This document shows, piece after piece, positions 25,755 through 33,780 of a DNA stretch of 64,000 nucleotides. Numbering within the stretch: position 1 is the first letter of the stretch; every line of letters begins with the position of its first letter. This DNA comes from Psychroflexus tropicus DSM 15496 (GTDB lineage: Bacteria > Bacteroidota > Bacteroidia > Flavobacteriales > Flavobacteriaceae): positions 682,001 through 746,000 of the forward strand of contig NZ_KB905342.1 of NCBI RefSeq assembly GCF_000378765.1, written 5' to 3'. A model generated the notes under the pieces. The model was not told the DNA's origin, made no database searches, and worked only from the letters and a program-made list of their open reading frames with translations. The position numbers were made by a program, and so were the translations under genes.

Positions 25755-26649
25755 TCGTGTCCTGGCTCTCCTTGCAGCTTTTGTAGCAACAACAATTTTT
25801 GGAATAAACCACACCTTGGCCAAAGGCCTCATGCCAGATTACGTACAACCTCTAGGGTTTATAACCATCCGGGTGCTTGGGGCAGGAATTTTATTTTGGC
25901 TGGTAAGTCTCTTTATCAAAAATGAACGCATAAAGAAAGAACACTGGCCGCGTCTGCTGTTAAGTGCAGTGTTTGGAATGGTGCTCAACATGCTTTTCTT
26001 TTTTAAGGGCTTAAGTCTTTCTACACCAATCAATAGCTCTGTAATTGTCACGATTACACCCATTTTGGTGTTCATGCTTTCAGCTATCTTAATCAGAGAG
26101 AAGATTACTATACTCAAAGGCTCTGGAGCTCTTTTAGGTCTATTTGGTGGCCTTAGTCTTATTCTGTTTGGGGTTCAACAGCAAACGGGGGCGCCCAATA
26201 TCCCTTTGGGTAATGTTATGCTGCTGATTAACGCTTTATCCTATGGGATGTTCTTAATTGTAGCTAAACCACTTACCAAGACTTACCATCCTATCACTTT
26301 GATGCGATGGTTATTTTTAACGGCTATAATCATCAATCTTCCAATTGGCTGGTCGGAGTTTCAGCAGGTAGATTGGGTCAATATGCCCTTTTCTGCGCTC
26401 TGGCGTGTAGGTTTTGTTGTGCTAGGTACAACCTTTACCACGTACTTACTCAATATGTTTGCCTTAAAGCATCTTTCAGCCTCTACCATTGGTGTGTTTA
26501 CCTATTTGCAACCCGTCATTGCTATAGCCTTTGCCATTTTATCTGGAGCAGATCAACTCACTTTTGTGAAGGTCATTTCAGCTATATTAGTGTTTTTAGG
26601 AGTATTTATGGTTTCTAAAAATCCTGCACGAAAGCGGTCACGTCATTAA
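25747..26649 (+). CDS. EamA/DMT-superfamily exporter
   Basis: A 300-residue membrane protein with ten predicted helices formed by two EamA repeats (about residues 6-140 and 150-292). Typical marks are the N-terminal ATTIFGINHTLAKGLMP, the repeat end AILIREKITILKGSGALLGLFGGLSLI, and the second-repeat end LSGADQLTFVKVISAILVFLGVFMV. Relatives export amino acids or other small metabolites; the substrate cannot be read here. It overlaps the previous gene by 8 bp and closes the operon. The C-terminus is basic (KNPARKRSRH). Confidence 0.92.
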   Translation: MSNRVLALLAAFVATTIFGINHTLAKGLMPDYVQPLGFITIRVLGAGILFWLVSLFIKNERIKKEHWPRLLLSAVFGMVLNMLFFFKGLSLSTPINSSVIVTITPILVFMLSAILIREKITILKGSGALLGLFGGLSLILFGVQQQTGAPNIPLGNVMLLINALSYGMFLIVAKPLTKTYHPITLMRWLFLTAIIINLPIGWSEFQQVDWVNMPFSALWRVGFVVLGTTFTTYLLNMFALKHLSASTIGVFTYLQPVIAIAFAILSGADQLTFVKVISAILVFLGVFMVSKNPARKRSRH

Positions 26650-26939
26650 GTTTTCTTCGGAATTCACCACTGAATTACTTGATCTTTAGCTTTATTCAGT
26701 TTAAACTTAGTGATTGATTTTTATGCTACATCTCAATTTCGTTTGCCTACTCATTATTTTATTTACTTCTTGTCTTAGTTCATCTGAAACTGAAGCAAAA
26801 ACTACAATTCTTTTAAAAAAGCAGCCTGTAAAACTTACTCATATCTACAAGGACTAAGAACTTATCGTGTAAATAATGAAGTATATTAAACTCCTTTAAA
26901 CTTCAACTATAGATTGGTTAAGATAAATTTATTAACCTA
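26650..26939. other. 290-bp gap with a decayed lipoprotein-like reading frame
   Basis: No intact gene. An ATG at 26724 reads MLHLNFVCLLII and then continues for 31 codons without similarity. Shifting by one base near the ATTATTTATTTA run (about 26754-26765) instead gives LFTSCLSSSETEAKTT and on to a stop at 26855-26857, which would complete a lipoprotein signal peptide with a lipobox-like Cys. It may be a small gene broken by a frameshift, or chance. No terminator was recognised between the EamA gene and the convergent gene at 26940. Confidence 0.3.
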
Positions 26940-27314
26940 TTAATTTTCCTTTTCATCCTCAGCATCTCGCTGTTTTAAAGCCAGATATTCTTGATACTTT
27001 TTAGAGCTCAATATGGACCTAATTTTAAGATTATGGGACCTCCTTAGCGCTCTTTCCTGAGTTATAGTATTCTCTTTGCCTGCTTTTTTCCTAAGATCTA
27101 AAAGACTTTCAGCATAGATCATATTTATTTTTTTTAAATCCTTTGCCTCTCTGGCATCTAGTTTAAGTTGGTCGACTTCATATCGTGTAAGTTGATTGGC
27201 CATGGCTTCCACAGATGTTGCTCTTGGAGTTTGGTCTTGGGCTGTCATTACAAATGAAAAGAGAAAGAAGACAAATATTAACCCTAAAGTTGAAATTGAT
27301 TTTGAAAATGTCAT
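26940..27314 (-). CDS. small secreted helical protein, unknown function
   Basis: A 124-residue protein with a signal peptide (STLGLIFVFFLFSFVMTA, then QDQTP) and a charged, mainly helical mature part rich in Lys, Glu, Arg and Leu. It resembles small periplasmic helical proteins of the Spy/CpxP size class that flavobacteria often encode (ANQLTRYEVDQLKLDAREAKDLKKIN, then ...ERALRRSHNLKIRSILSSKKYQEY), but I cannot show the family's LTxxQ motif. No cysteine is present. It lies 136 bp downstream of the DUF5916 gene's end, on the same strand, without a clear terminator between, so read-through is possible. Confidence 0.7.
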   Translation of the reverse strand: MTFSKSISTLGLIFVFFLFSFVMTAQDQTPRATSVEAMANQLTRYEVDQLKLDAREAKDLKKINMIYAESLLDLRKKAGKENTITQERALRRSHNLKIRSILSSKKYQEYLALKQRDAEDEKEN

Positions 27315-27450
27315 GATTAAATTTTCTTGTTAAATTAAATAAATAGAGGATTAAGACCTGCTAATGAAAGGTTAAATAGCTAAAGCTTAGTACATTATAT
27401 TTTAACGTAGCCTCTTCAGTTTAATCAGTTAATAAGATGAATTTAGTTGA

Positions 27451-29883
27451 TTAACCTTTCTCCGATTTAAATACAGACCTTACAGTATTCACGTCAAAAA
27501 AGTATTGAAGCCGAATGGACACTGTGTGTTGAATGTCTTGCTGGAATAAATCAGTAAACGTGGTTTCAAAATTCTTTTGCGCTTCACTGGTATTGCTGAA
27601 CAATTGATTTCGGTATAATGCAGTAAGAAAGCTTCCAGGAGCAAATTGCCATGAATAATTTAAATCTACATTCCAGGTGCTAAAGTTGATATCTGGATTA
27701 TTGGGCAATGCAGACTTTGGTAAGTTAGTGTTTTCTGTAAGTCTACCGTTATCATTGAGATTATACATGAATTCATCGTATAAAACGGTGTCCCAATAAT
27801 GACGGAGCTGTAATTTCAAGCCGTGAAACGGGTTGAAATTATAATTAGCAGAAACACTATTTACGATGATAGATCGATCACGCTCTCCAAAAATAGGTTC
27901 GCCTTCAAGAAAATTTGAAAAGCCCCTGTCGTTTATTCTTTTGTCTAAAGAAAATTCGTAGACCATGAAGAAAAAATCATTGAATCTTACTCTGGGTTCA
28001 ATCCTGAAATTATAACCGTAGGAGTCTCTTCCTTCCTCAAAAAAAGTATTTACGTTGCTTCTTAGATCTATGGCAAAAGTTCTGTTATAATTGGATGATA
28101 GAAAACCACCAAAATTTGTAAAGTTCTCGTAAATAAAAAATTGACCGTCTACTCTGGGTTCAAAATAATCGAACTGTCTACCCGGTTCTATTCCTATGTC
28201 AAAGCCGTAGGTGTCCAATTTTAGGGAATTTATTCTATAGCTCGCATCCAACTCTAAGCCAGTATAGGTATTCGGGGAGGCCAACTGTTTGTATCGAGAA
28301 GAAAAGCTTATGTTATAGTTTTGAAACCTATCTGTGGGTTCAAATATTCTATAAGAAACATTGGCAGAGAAATTATTAAAGTTATTTCTAAGCAGAAGAC
28401 CAAGATCATTGATGTCATACTTTCTATCAGCATAAGAATGCCCAATAGAAAATTGATACTGATTACTAATTTTAGCTAGCTCTAGAGCAGAACTGAAGCC
28501 TGTGCTGTTATCTTCAATGTCGCTGATATGACTCATTTTCAATTCACCTGCCAGCCTGTAGGAGTTAGAGTCATTTATAAGGTTAAATAAAGCACCAGTC
28601 ACATTGGCGTCTCTTGCACTGCCTGAACGGGTAACATTGGTATTAATTAAACTCACAGATGAGTTTTTATTGAACTGTTGATCAACCACTAAAATATTAT
28701 AGTTAGACAGGGGCTCAACTTCTATGGATCTTGCTTCATTTTGTATGGTATCCAAAACTGTAGCATTAGTACTTTCGGTGACGGCATTAAAAATTCCAAT
28801 ACCCAAACCGCTCTTTAATCGACCAGACATTTTTACCGCATTGATAAGCTCTACCTCACTCGGTCGATCGATTAATTCCTCATCATCTTCCAGTTCTACG
28901 CTACCTATAGGAGCACTACCTACTCTTCGTGAAAAAAATAAATTGCCCTTTGTGAAAAGGTCAACACCCTCAGTAAAAAATTGACGCTGCTCGGCGAAGG
29001 TTTGCTCAAAAGGACCTAAATTAAGAACCACATTGTCGAATCTGGCCTGACTAAAATCGGGTATCAGTGTGGCGTCTAAAGTCAAGTTATCAGTAATGCC
29101 GTATTTCACATCCATTCCCAGTTTAAAGTCGGTAGTGGTTTCATCACCAATCGTATTCACAATTCCAGTGGTAAAAGGGTATAAATTTAAGCGAAGTGGT
29201 GGCTTCAGATCTTGGATACCAATCAATTTCCCATGATAAAGGCCTTCATAGCCTTTGGTCCTGTCGATAGGATTCCAGGCGTATTCTGAGCGTTCTCGTC
29301 TAAAATACCTTCTGAATTGCACCCCCCAGGTTTGAATATCTGTTTTGGGAAATCTAAGTGTTCTGTAGGGTATTTTCATTTCTAATTGCCAGCCAAAACT
29401 TGTCTTTTGCACTGCACTTTCCCAAACAGCATTCCAGCCAAAATCTTGTCCAATACTTGGAGATGACAACGCATCGGCTTGAGTGCCTGAGCTAAAAACT
29501 ATAAATTGTGTATCATTTTGCGCATCGTTATTAGGGTTAAGGACAAGGGTAAAATAATCAGTCTGGCCAAACTCATCTCTAATCGTGTTTTGACTCATGA
29601 TTTTGTTAGGATCATCGTATAACCTAGCAGAGACAAATACCGCTTTATCGTTATAATATAATTTAACTTCTGTTTTCCGATCTGAGGTTGCAGCAAGATT
29701 TAAGTTGGGAGTAAATTGAGTAAAATTAGTAGCTACTTCTAAGTTCTGCCAAACGTCATCATTTAACTCACCATCAATTTTTGCAGATTCATTTTGTCTG
29801 GTTATTTGGTATTGCTTTTTGTCTTGAGCAATAACGGTTAATGAAGTTAAAAATATAAGGAGGTAGACAGAGTGTCTAAACAT
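27451..29883 (-). CDS. DUF5916 outer-membrane protein with CBM9-like domain
   Basis: An 810-residue exported protein. A signal peptide (YLLIFLTSLTVIA, then QDKKQ) precedes a CBM9-like beta-sandwich at about residues 25-215 (KIDGELNDDVWQ is the typical start, with FGWQLEMKIPYRTLRF near its end). The rest is a DUF5916 region with barrel-like strands, including the conserved VDLFTKGNLFFSRR(V)G segment. The C-terminus ends in a strand, VSIRLQYFFDVN. Family members are common in Bacteroidota and have no established role; carbohydrate binding is suggested only by the domain. It has its own -7 box on the minus strand and is divergent from arsR. Confidence 0.9.
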   Translation of the reverse strand: MFRHSVYLLIFLTSLTVIAQDKKQYQITRQNESAKIDGELNDDVWQNLEVATNFTQFTPNLNLAATSDRKTEVKLYYNDKAVFVSARLYDDPNKIMSQNTIRDEFGQTDYFTLVLNPNNDAQNDTQFIVFSSGTQADALSSPSIGQDFGWNAVWESAVQKTSFGWQLEMKIPYRTLRFPKTDIQTWGVQFRRYFRRERSEYAWNPIDRTKGYEGLYHGKLIGIQDLKPPLRLNLYPFTTGIVNTIGDETTTDFKLGMDVKYGITDNLTLDATLIPDFSQARFDNVVLNLGPFEQTFAEQRQFFTEGVDLFTKGNLFFSRRVGSAPIGSVELEDDEELIDRPSEVELINAVKMSGRLKSGLGIGIFNAVTESTNATVLDTIQNEARSIEVEPLSNYNILVVDQQFNKNSSVSLINTNVTRSGSARDANVTGALFNLINDSNSYRLAGELKMSHISDIEDNSTGFSSALELAKISNQYQFSIGHSYADRKYDINDLGLLLRNNFNNFSANVSYRIFEPTDRFQNYNISFSSRYKQLASPNTYTGLELDASYRINSLKLDTYGFDIGIEPGRQFDYFEPRVDGQFFIYENFTNFGGFLSSNYNRTFAIDLRSNVNTFFEEGRDSYGYNFRIEPRVRFNDFFFMVYEFSLDKRINDRGFSNFLEGEPIFGERDRSIIVNSVSANYNFNPFHGLKLQLRHYWDTVLYDEFMYNLNDNGRLTENTNLPKSALPNNPDINFSTWNVDLNYSWQFAPGSFLTALYRNQLFSNTSEAQKNFETTFTDLFQQDIQHTVSIRLQYFFDVNTVRSVFKSEKG

Positions 29884-29904
29884 TAGTTTAAAAATTTAAT
29901 TCGG

Positions 29905-29912
29905 CAAATTTA
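29905..29912 (-). promoter_or_regulatory. TAnnTTTG -7 box for the DUF5916 gene
   Basis: On the minus strand this reads TAAATTTG, 21 bp before the ATG at 29883. It points away from the ars operon. Confidence 0.6.
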
Positions 29913-29982
29913 CGTTGATAGGACTTTTAGAAATAAAATAAGTTGAAATTATTCTATAATAAAATTCAATTTCTTATCATTA

Positions 29983-30014
29983 ATCGTAATATTGCAATAT
30001 ATAATTATTACGAT
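29983..30014 (+). promoter_or_regulatory. arsR operator: nested inverted repeats over the promoter
   Basis: Two symmetric elements end right at the arsR ATG. A 12-bp perfect palindrome ATATTGCAATAT lies at 29989-30000. A perfect 9-bp inverted repeat, ATCGTAATA (29983-29991) and TATTACGAT (30006-30014), brackets it. TAATATTG (29987-29994), one base off the -7 consensus, lies inside. I infer ArsR autorepression at this site, relieved by arsenite. Confidence 0.65.
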
Positions 30015-30344
30015 ATGGGAATTACGCGAACCGATTTATTTACTGAGAAGCAAAATGAATTTGCCAAAGTGGCCAAGGTATTTGGTCATCCGGCAAGATT
30101 AGCTATCCTTGAATTCCTTTTAAAATCAGACTCCTGTATTTGTGGAGACTTAGTTGAAGAATTAGGTCTTGCTCAGTCTACCATAAGTCAGCACCTCAAA
30201 GAATTGAAAAGTGCTGAGATCATCCAGGGAAATATTGAAGGGACTTCTATTTGCTATTGTATCAACGAAGAGAAATGGTATGAGCTTAAGATAATATTTA
30301 ATGAACTGTTCGATCGTTTTCCTAGATCAAAAGATTGTTGCTAA
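30015..30344 (+). CDS. arsR: ArsR-family metal(loid)-responsive repressor
   Basis: A 109-residue winged-helix repressor expected to leave its operator when arsenite or antimonite binds. The helix 3 metal site reads SDSCICGDLVEEL (two cysteines separated by one residue, as in the classical ELCVCDL motif) and is followed by the recognition helix AQSTISQHLKEL. Extra cysteines occur at SICYC and the C-terminal DCC. The open frame runs back to a TTG at 29943, but that would translate through the palindromic operator; the ATG at 30015 is the natural start. It heads an operon with a DUF6428 gene, acr3 and a phosphatase-type arsenate reductase. Confidence 0.93.
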   Translation: MGITRTDLFTEKQNEFAKVAKVFGHPARLAILEFLLKSDSCICGDLVEELGLAQSTISQHLKELKSAEIIQGNIEGTSICYCINEEKWYELKIIFNELFDRFPRSKDCC

Positions 30345-30366
30345 TTAATTACTTTAAATTTTATAT

Positions 30367-30816
30367 ATGACACTTAAACAAGTAAAGACACATTTAGAGA
30401 CTATAAATTCTTTAAAATTTCAACTACCAGATGGAAGCATTGTACCCTCTCATTTTCATGTGACTGAAGTTGGGCAGGTCAGCAAAGATTTTATCGACTG
30501 TGGTGGTACCTTGAGACACGAAAAAGTCGTCAACTTTCAACTTTGGAGTGCAGATGATAAAGATCATAGACTGCAACCCAAAAAACTTAAAAATATCATT
30601 CAACTTTCAGAAAAGAAGCTTTTTATAGACGACAGGCTTGAGGTAGAAGTAGAGTATCAGGGAGACACCATTGGTAAATATCATCTCGATTTTAAAGATG
30701 GCGCTTTTCATCTCGTAAGTACATTAACCGATTGTTTAGCCAAGGATAAGTGTGGAATTTCTGAACCTGAAGTTCAAGAAGAAACCACCTGTGCGCCTGG
30801 TTCTGGCTGTTGTTAA
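30367..30816 (+). CDS. DUF6428 family protein of the arsenic operon
   Basis: A 149-residue soluble protein of the DUF6428 family, which I know mainly from arsenic operons of Bacteroidota; its activity is not established. Visible features: a conserved HFHVTEVG segment near residue 28 with two histidines, a DCGGT motif, a RHEKVVNFQLW strand, and a C-terminal cysteine cluster (DCLAKDKCG and finally CAPGSGCC). The cluster of six cysteines in the last 30 residues would suit arsenite or other soft-metal binding; this is inference. It lies 22 bp after arsR. A 207-bp gap with a strong hairpin separates it from acr3. Confidence 0.88.
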   Translation: MTLKQVKTHLETINSLKFQLPDGSIVPSHFHVTEVGQVSKDFIDCGGTLRHEKVVNFQLWSADDKDHRLQPKKLKNIIQLSEKKLFIDDRLEVEVEYQGDTIGKYHLDFKDGAFHLVSTLTDCLAKDKCGISEPEVQEETTCAPGSGCC

Positions 30817-30871
30817 TGAGCTTTCAATGAGATACAGGCAGTCTGGACTTTACAATATTTCCGATAATTGT

Positions 30872-30957
30872 TAGCTCGAGTTGCGCGGAATATGATATAG
30901 CATTGTATCGAGAGCTAGTTTTAGAAAAGACTGTGGTGCTAGCTCTCGATATGTTTT
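30872..30957 (+). promoter_or_regulatory. three-segment hairpin (terminator/attenuator-like) between DUF6428 and acr3
   Basis: TATCGAGAGCTAG (30906-30918) and CTAGCTCTCGATA (30939-30951) form a perfect 13-bp stem with a 20-base loop, followed by a short T run (30953-30957). A third segment, TAGCTC (30872-30877), could pair with GAGCTA in the first arm instead. A 15-codon frame starting at 30827 ends with its TAG on that segment. The layout resembles an attenuator that could uncouple acr3 from arsR; a plain terminator is equally possible. Confidence 0.5.
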
Positions 30958-31023
30958 TACTTCATTAGATTCTATCAATTCACTCGAACTGAACATCACA
31001 CAAAAATTTATTTTAATACAACA

Positions 31024-32034
31024 ATGGGAAAATTTGAAAAATACCTGAGTCTATGGGTTCTTTTGGCGATTTTGGTAGGCATCGCGATTGGTCGATTATT
31101 CGGAGATTCTATTGTATTTTTAAGTGAATTGGAGGTCTCAAAAGTCAATATTCCAGTTGCTATTTTGGTCTGGATGATGATCTACCCAATGATGGTGCAG
31201 ATCGATTTTTCATCGCTTAGAAATATAACTAAAAACAGTAAAGGGATTGGACTTACTTTAGTGATCAACTGGTTGGTGAAACCCTTCACCATGGCCTTTT
31301 TTGCCTGGCTGTTTTTAGACCAGATTTTCCAAGCTTACTTATCTCCAGAAGATGCCGAGCAGTATATTGCAGGAGCGATCATTTTAGGTGCGGCTCCTTG
31401 TACGGCAATGGTTTTTGTGTGGTCTTACCTTACTAAAGGCGATGCCAACTATACGCTTGTACAAGTTTCTCTAAATGATTTGATTTTACTGGTGTTATTT
31501 ATACCACTGGTAAAATTGCTTCTGGACGTCACCAGTGTTGAGATACCTTACGATACACTGCTGTATTCGTTACTTATATTTGTGGTGATTCCCCTATCTG
31601 CGGGGTACATTTCAAACAGGTACTTAATTAAAAGAAGGGGATTGGCCTGGTTCAATACTGTATTTTCACCTAAGTTCAAACCCATTTCAATGATTGCATT
31701 GATTACTACTTTGGTGTTGCTGTTTGCCTTTCAGGGCGATAAAATCATAAACAAGCCTTTTGATATTTTATTGATAGCAGTACCGCTGACGATCCAAACC
31801 TACTTCATTTTTTTCATCACTTGGTTTATAGGTCGACACATCAAATTGAAGCATAGTGTATGTGCCCCTTCTGCCATGATTGGGGCTAGTAATTTTTTCG
31901 AGTTGGCAGTTGCTGTGGCTATTTCGTTATTTGGACTTAACTCTGGTGCCTCACTGGCTACAGTAGTTGGAATTCTGATAGAAGTACCTGTGATGTTGTC
32001 TTTGGTAGCGATTGCTAATAAATGGCGTTATTAA
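31024..32034 (+). CDS. acr3: Acr3-type arsenite efflux permease
   Basis: A 336-residue inner-membrane carrier with ten helices that extrudes arsenite in exchange for protons. Family motifs: PMMVQIDFSSL in the second/third helix region, the conserved cysteine in GAAPCTAMVFVWSYLT, and GASNFFELAVAVAISLFGLNSG near the C-terminus. The length is usual for the short Acr3 class. It follows the hairpin region after DUF6428 and is itself followed 31 bp later by the reductase gene. Often also annotated arsB, although it belongs to the BART superfamily rather than the ArsB family. Confidence 0.95.
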   Translation: MGKFEKYLSLWVLLAILVGIAIGRLFGDSIVFLSELEVSKVNIPVAILVWMMIYPMMVQIDFSSLRNITKNSKGIGLTLVINWLVKPFTMAFFAWLFLDQIFQAYLSPEDAEQYIAGAIILGAAPCTAMVFVWSYLTKGDANYTLVQVSLNDLILLVLFIPLVKLLLDVTSVEIPYDTLLYSLLIFVVIPLSAGYISNRYLIKRRGLAWFNTVFSPKFKPISMIALITTLVLLFAFQGDKIINKPFDILLIAVPLTIQTYFIFFITWFIGRHIKLKHSVCAPSAMIGASNFFELAVAVAISLFGLNSGASLATVVGILIEVPVMLSLVAIANKWRY

Positions 32035-32065
32035 ATATTAGTGAGCGGCAATAAAACTTAAATAA

Positions 32066-32698
32066 ATGCATGATTCAATTGAAAAACTCTGTCAGCAATT
32101 TGAAAGTCAGACAGATCTTATATCAGAAGAAAGAAAACTAATTTTAGAAAGCATTGCACAAGCCATAAAGCATGATATTGATCTTAGTAACAAAGCTGAA
32201 TTAGTTTTTATTTGCACTCACAATTCTAGACGGAGTCATATGGGTCAAATCTGGACGAGTGCATTAGCTCAATATTACGGTTTGTCCAAAATAATATCTG
32301 CTTATTCTGGAGGAACAGAAGTTACTGCTTTTCACCCTAACACAATATCAGCATTAGAAACTTTAGGCTTTAAAATGGAGACCATGGCCCATGGGAGTAA
32401 TCCTATTTATGATGTGAAATACGGTAAAAGTCAGTCAACAAGGTGTTTTTCAAAGCTGTTTGATGATAACGAAAACCCTGAATCTGGCTTTTTAGCCATC
32501 ATGACCTGTTCTCATGCAGATGAAAACTGCCCGTTTATATCAGGTGCCAATTATAGGTTTTCAACACCTTATGAGGACCCGAAAATTTTTGATGGGACTA
32601 AACTGCAAAATGATAAATATATTGAAAGAGCTATGGATATAGGTAGAGAAATTGCCTATATGTTTTCGGTCTTATCTTTAAAAGAAGATAATGCTTGA
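32066..32698 (+). CDS. LMW-phosphatase-fold arsenate reductase-like protein
   Basis: A 210-residue protein of the low-molecular-weight tyrosine phosphatase fold. The P-loop is CTHNSRRSHMGQ (Cys-x5-Arg), followed by AYSGGTEVTAFHPN, as in thioredoxin-type arsenate reductases. Later CSHADENCPF carries two more cysteines near the expected resolving-cysteine region and RFSTPYEDPK ends with the general-acid-like Asp. Last in the ars operon, it most likely reduces arsenate to arsenite for Acr3. It is longer than the B. subtilis ArsC (about 139 residues) and has an extra N-terminal helical part of about 45 residues. Its end overlaps the convergent DUF3667 pseudogene by 21 bp. Confidence 0.87.
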   Translation: MHDSIEKLCQQFESQTDLISEERKLILESIAQAIKHDIDLSNKAELVFICTHNSRRSHMGQIWTSALAQYYGLSKIISAYSGGTEVTAFHPNTISALETLGFKMETMAHGSNPIYDVKYGKSQSTRCFSKLFDDNENPESGFLAIMTCSHADENCPFISGANYRFSTPYEDPKIFDGTKLQNDKYIERAMDIGREIAYMFSVLSLKEDNA

Positions 32699-33628
32699 CA
32701 TAGCCATAAATGTAATGACTATAAAAATGGTTATGAGGTAACTGTTAATGAGTATAAATTGCTTGAATAAGGTCTTTAATCTGCCTTGTTTATAAAAATT
32801 TCTCATGGATTTATACAGGTAGAATAAAAAAAGCAATACCCAAACCCAAGTCCAAATAAAATCGATGAACACAGCAAGAAATAGTAGAATCAAAAAGATA
32901 GCCTGTTAATTGTAATTAAAAATAAGATGCTGAGCATAGGGAATTTTCCTTCTTACATATATTAATGTACTGAAAAGGCTGAGTATGGGGATATAAAAGA
33001 ATAAGAAAAACGGAAGTTTGGGAAGTAGAAAATTTACAAATGCCTTTGGATTTTCTTTGAGCCTGTAATAACCTAAAAGAAAATCAAATTTGATTTTATT
33101 GGTCCAATTATTTTCCAAACCTGTCTTTTCGATGGCTTCATTATAGCTAGAGCTCGGGTTTTCGTTGACATAGTCCTGAAGTATAGAGGCAGGGGTTTTA
33201 TTGTCAAAATCAAATTCGTAATTAGTCATTTCTTCAGATTCTGATGTATTCTCACCTGAGAGGCTTTCAAGACTATTGAGTTGATCTTTATTAACCCAGC
33301 TGATGGCCAAAAAAAAGATAATGGCAGTACTGATAAAAAATCGAAAAGGATTTACATAGCTTACACGTTTTCCATTTACATAATCTCGACTTACTTTTCC
33401 AGGTTTAAAGATCAAGGCAGATATAGTTTTCCTAAACCTTGAATCATATGCAATGATTCCAGCAAAAAATTCAGTCAGAAGATCTTTAAGATTTAAAGGT
33501 TTAGAGGAGTTTTTTTGACCATAACTGGAGCAAAAGCGTTCAGAAATATCCAAAGGATGATGGTAGTTTAAACACTGGTTTCCTCTGTGAATAAAGCGCT
33601 TAGGCCTGGATTTAAATTTCAGTTTCAT
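32678..33628 (-). pseudogene. DUF3667 membrane protein, broken by an in-frame stop
   Basis: The first 240 codons encode a DUF3667 protein: a degraded zinc-ribbon start, the family segment FKPGKVSRDYVNGKRVSYVNPFRF (residues about 90-113), a first membrane helix, an acidic loop and a second helix. A TAA at 32906-32908 stops it after HLIFNYN. The same frame then continues without another stop for 75 codons to 32678, encoding QAIFLILLFLAVF..., two or three more helices and the Arg/Lys-rich KSMRNFYKQGR turn that such proteins normally have. So a single nonsense change splits an otherwise intact gene of 315 sense codons. The ribbon has also lost two of four cysteines (CLNY and CSSYG, where CxxC is usual), consistent with decay. 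Function of the family is unknown. Confidence 0.75.
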
Positions 33629-33754
33629 GTGAAATAAAAATTAAAGGCAAAATACATATTTTCTGAGACGACTTAAGTATTTCTCCTTATTTTTTTTAAC
33701 AATTAATTAATAAGACGCACATCCTTTTTAGGTTAAAATTGATAGTTTTACTAT

Positions 33755-33762
33755 TAAATTTG
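33755..33762 (+). promoter_or_regulatory. TAnnTTTG -7 box for the tetR-exporter operon
   Basis: TAAATTTG lies 18 bp before the tetR ATG. It is the only clear promoter for the four-gene operon. Confidence 0.55.
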
Positions 33763-33780
33763 CGTTTAATATAACACATA

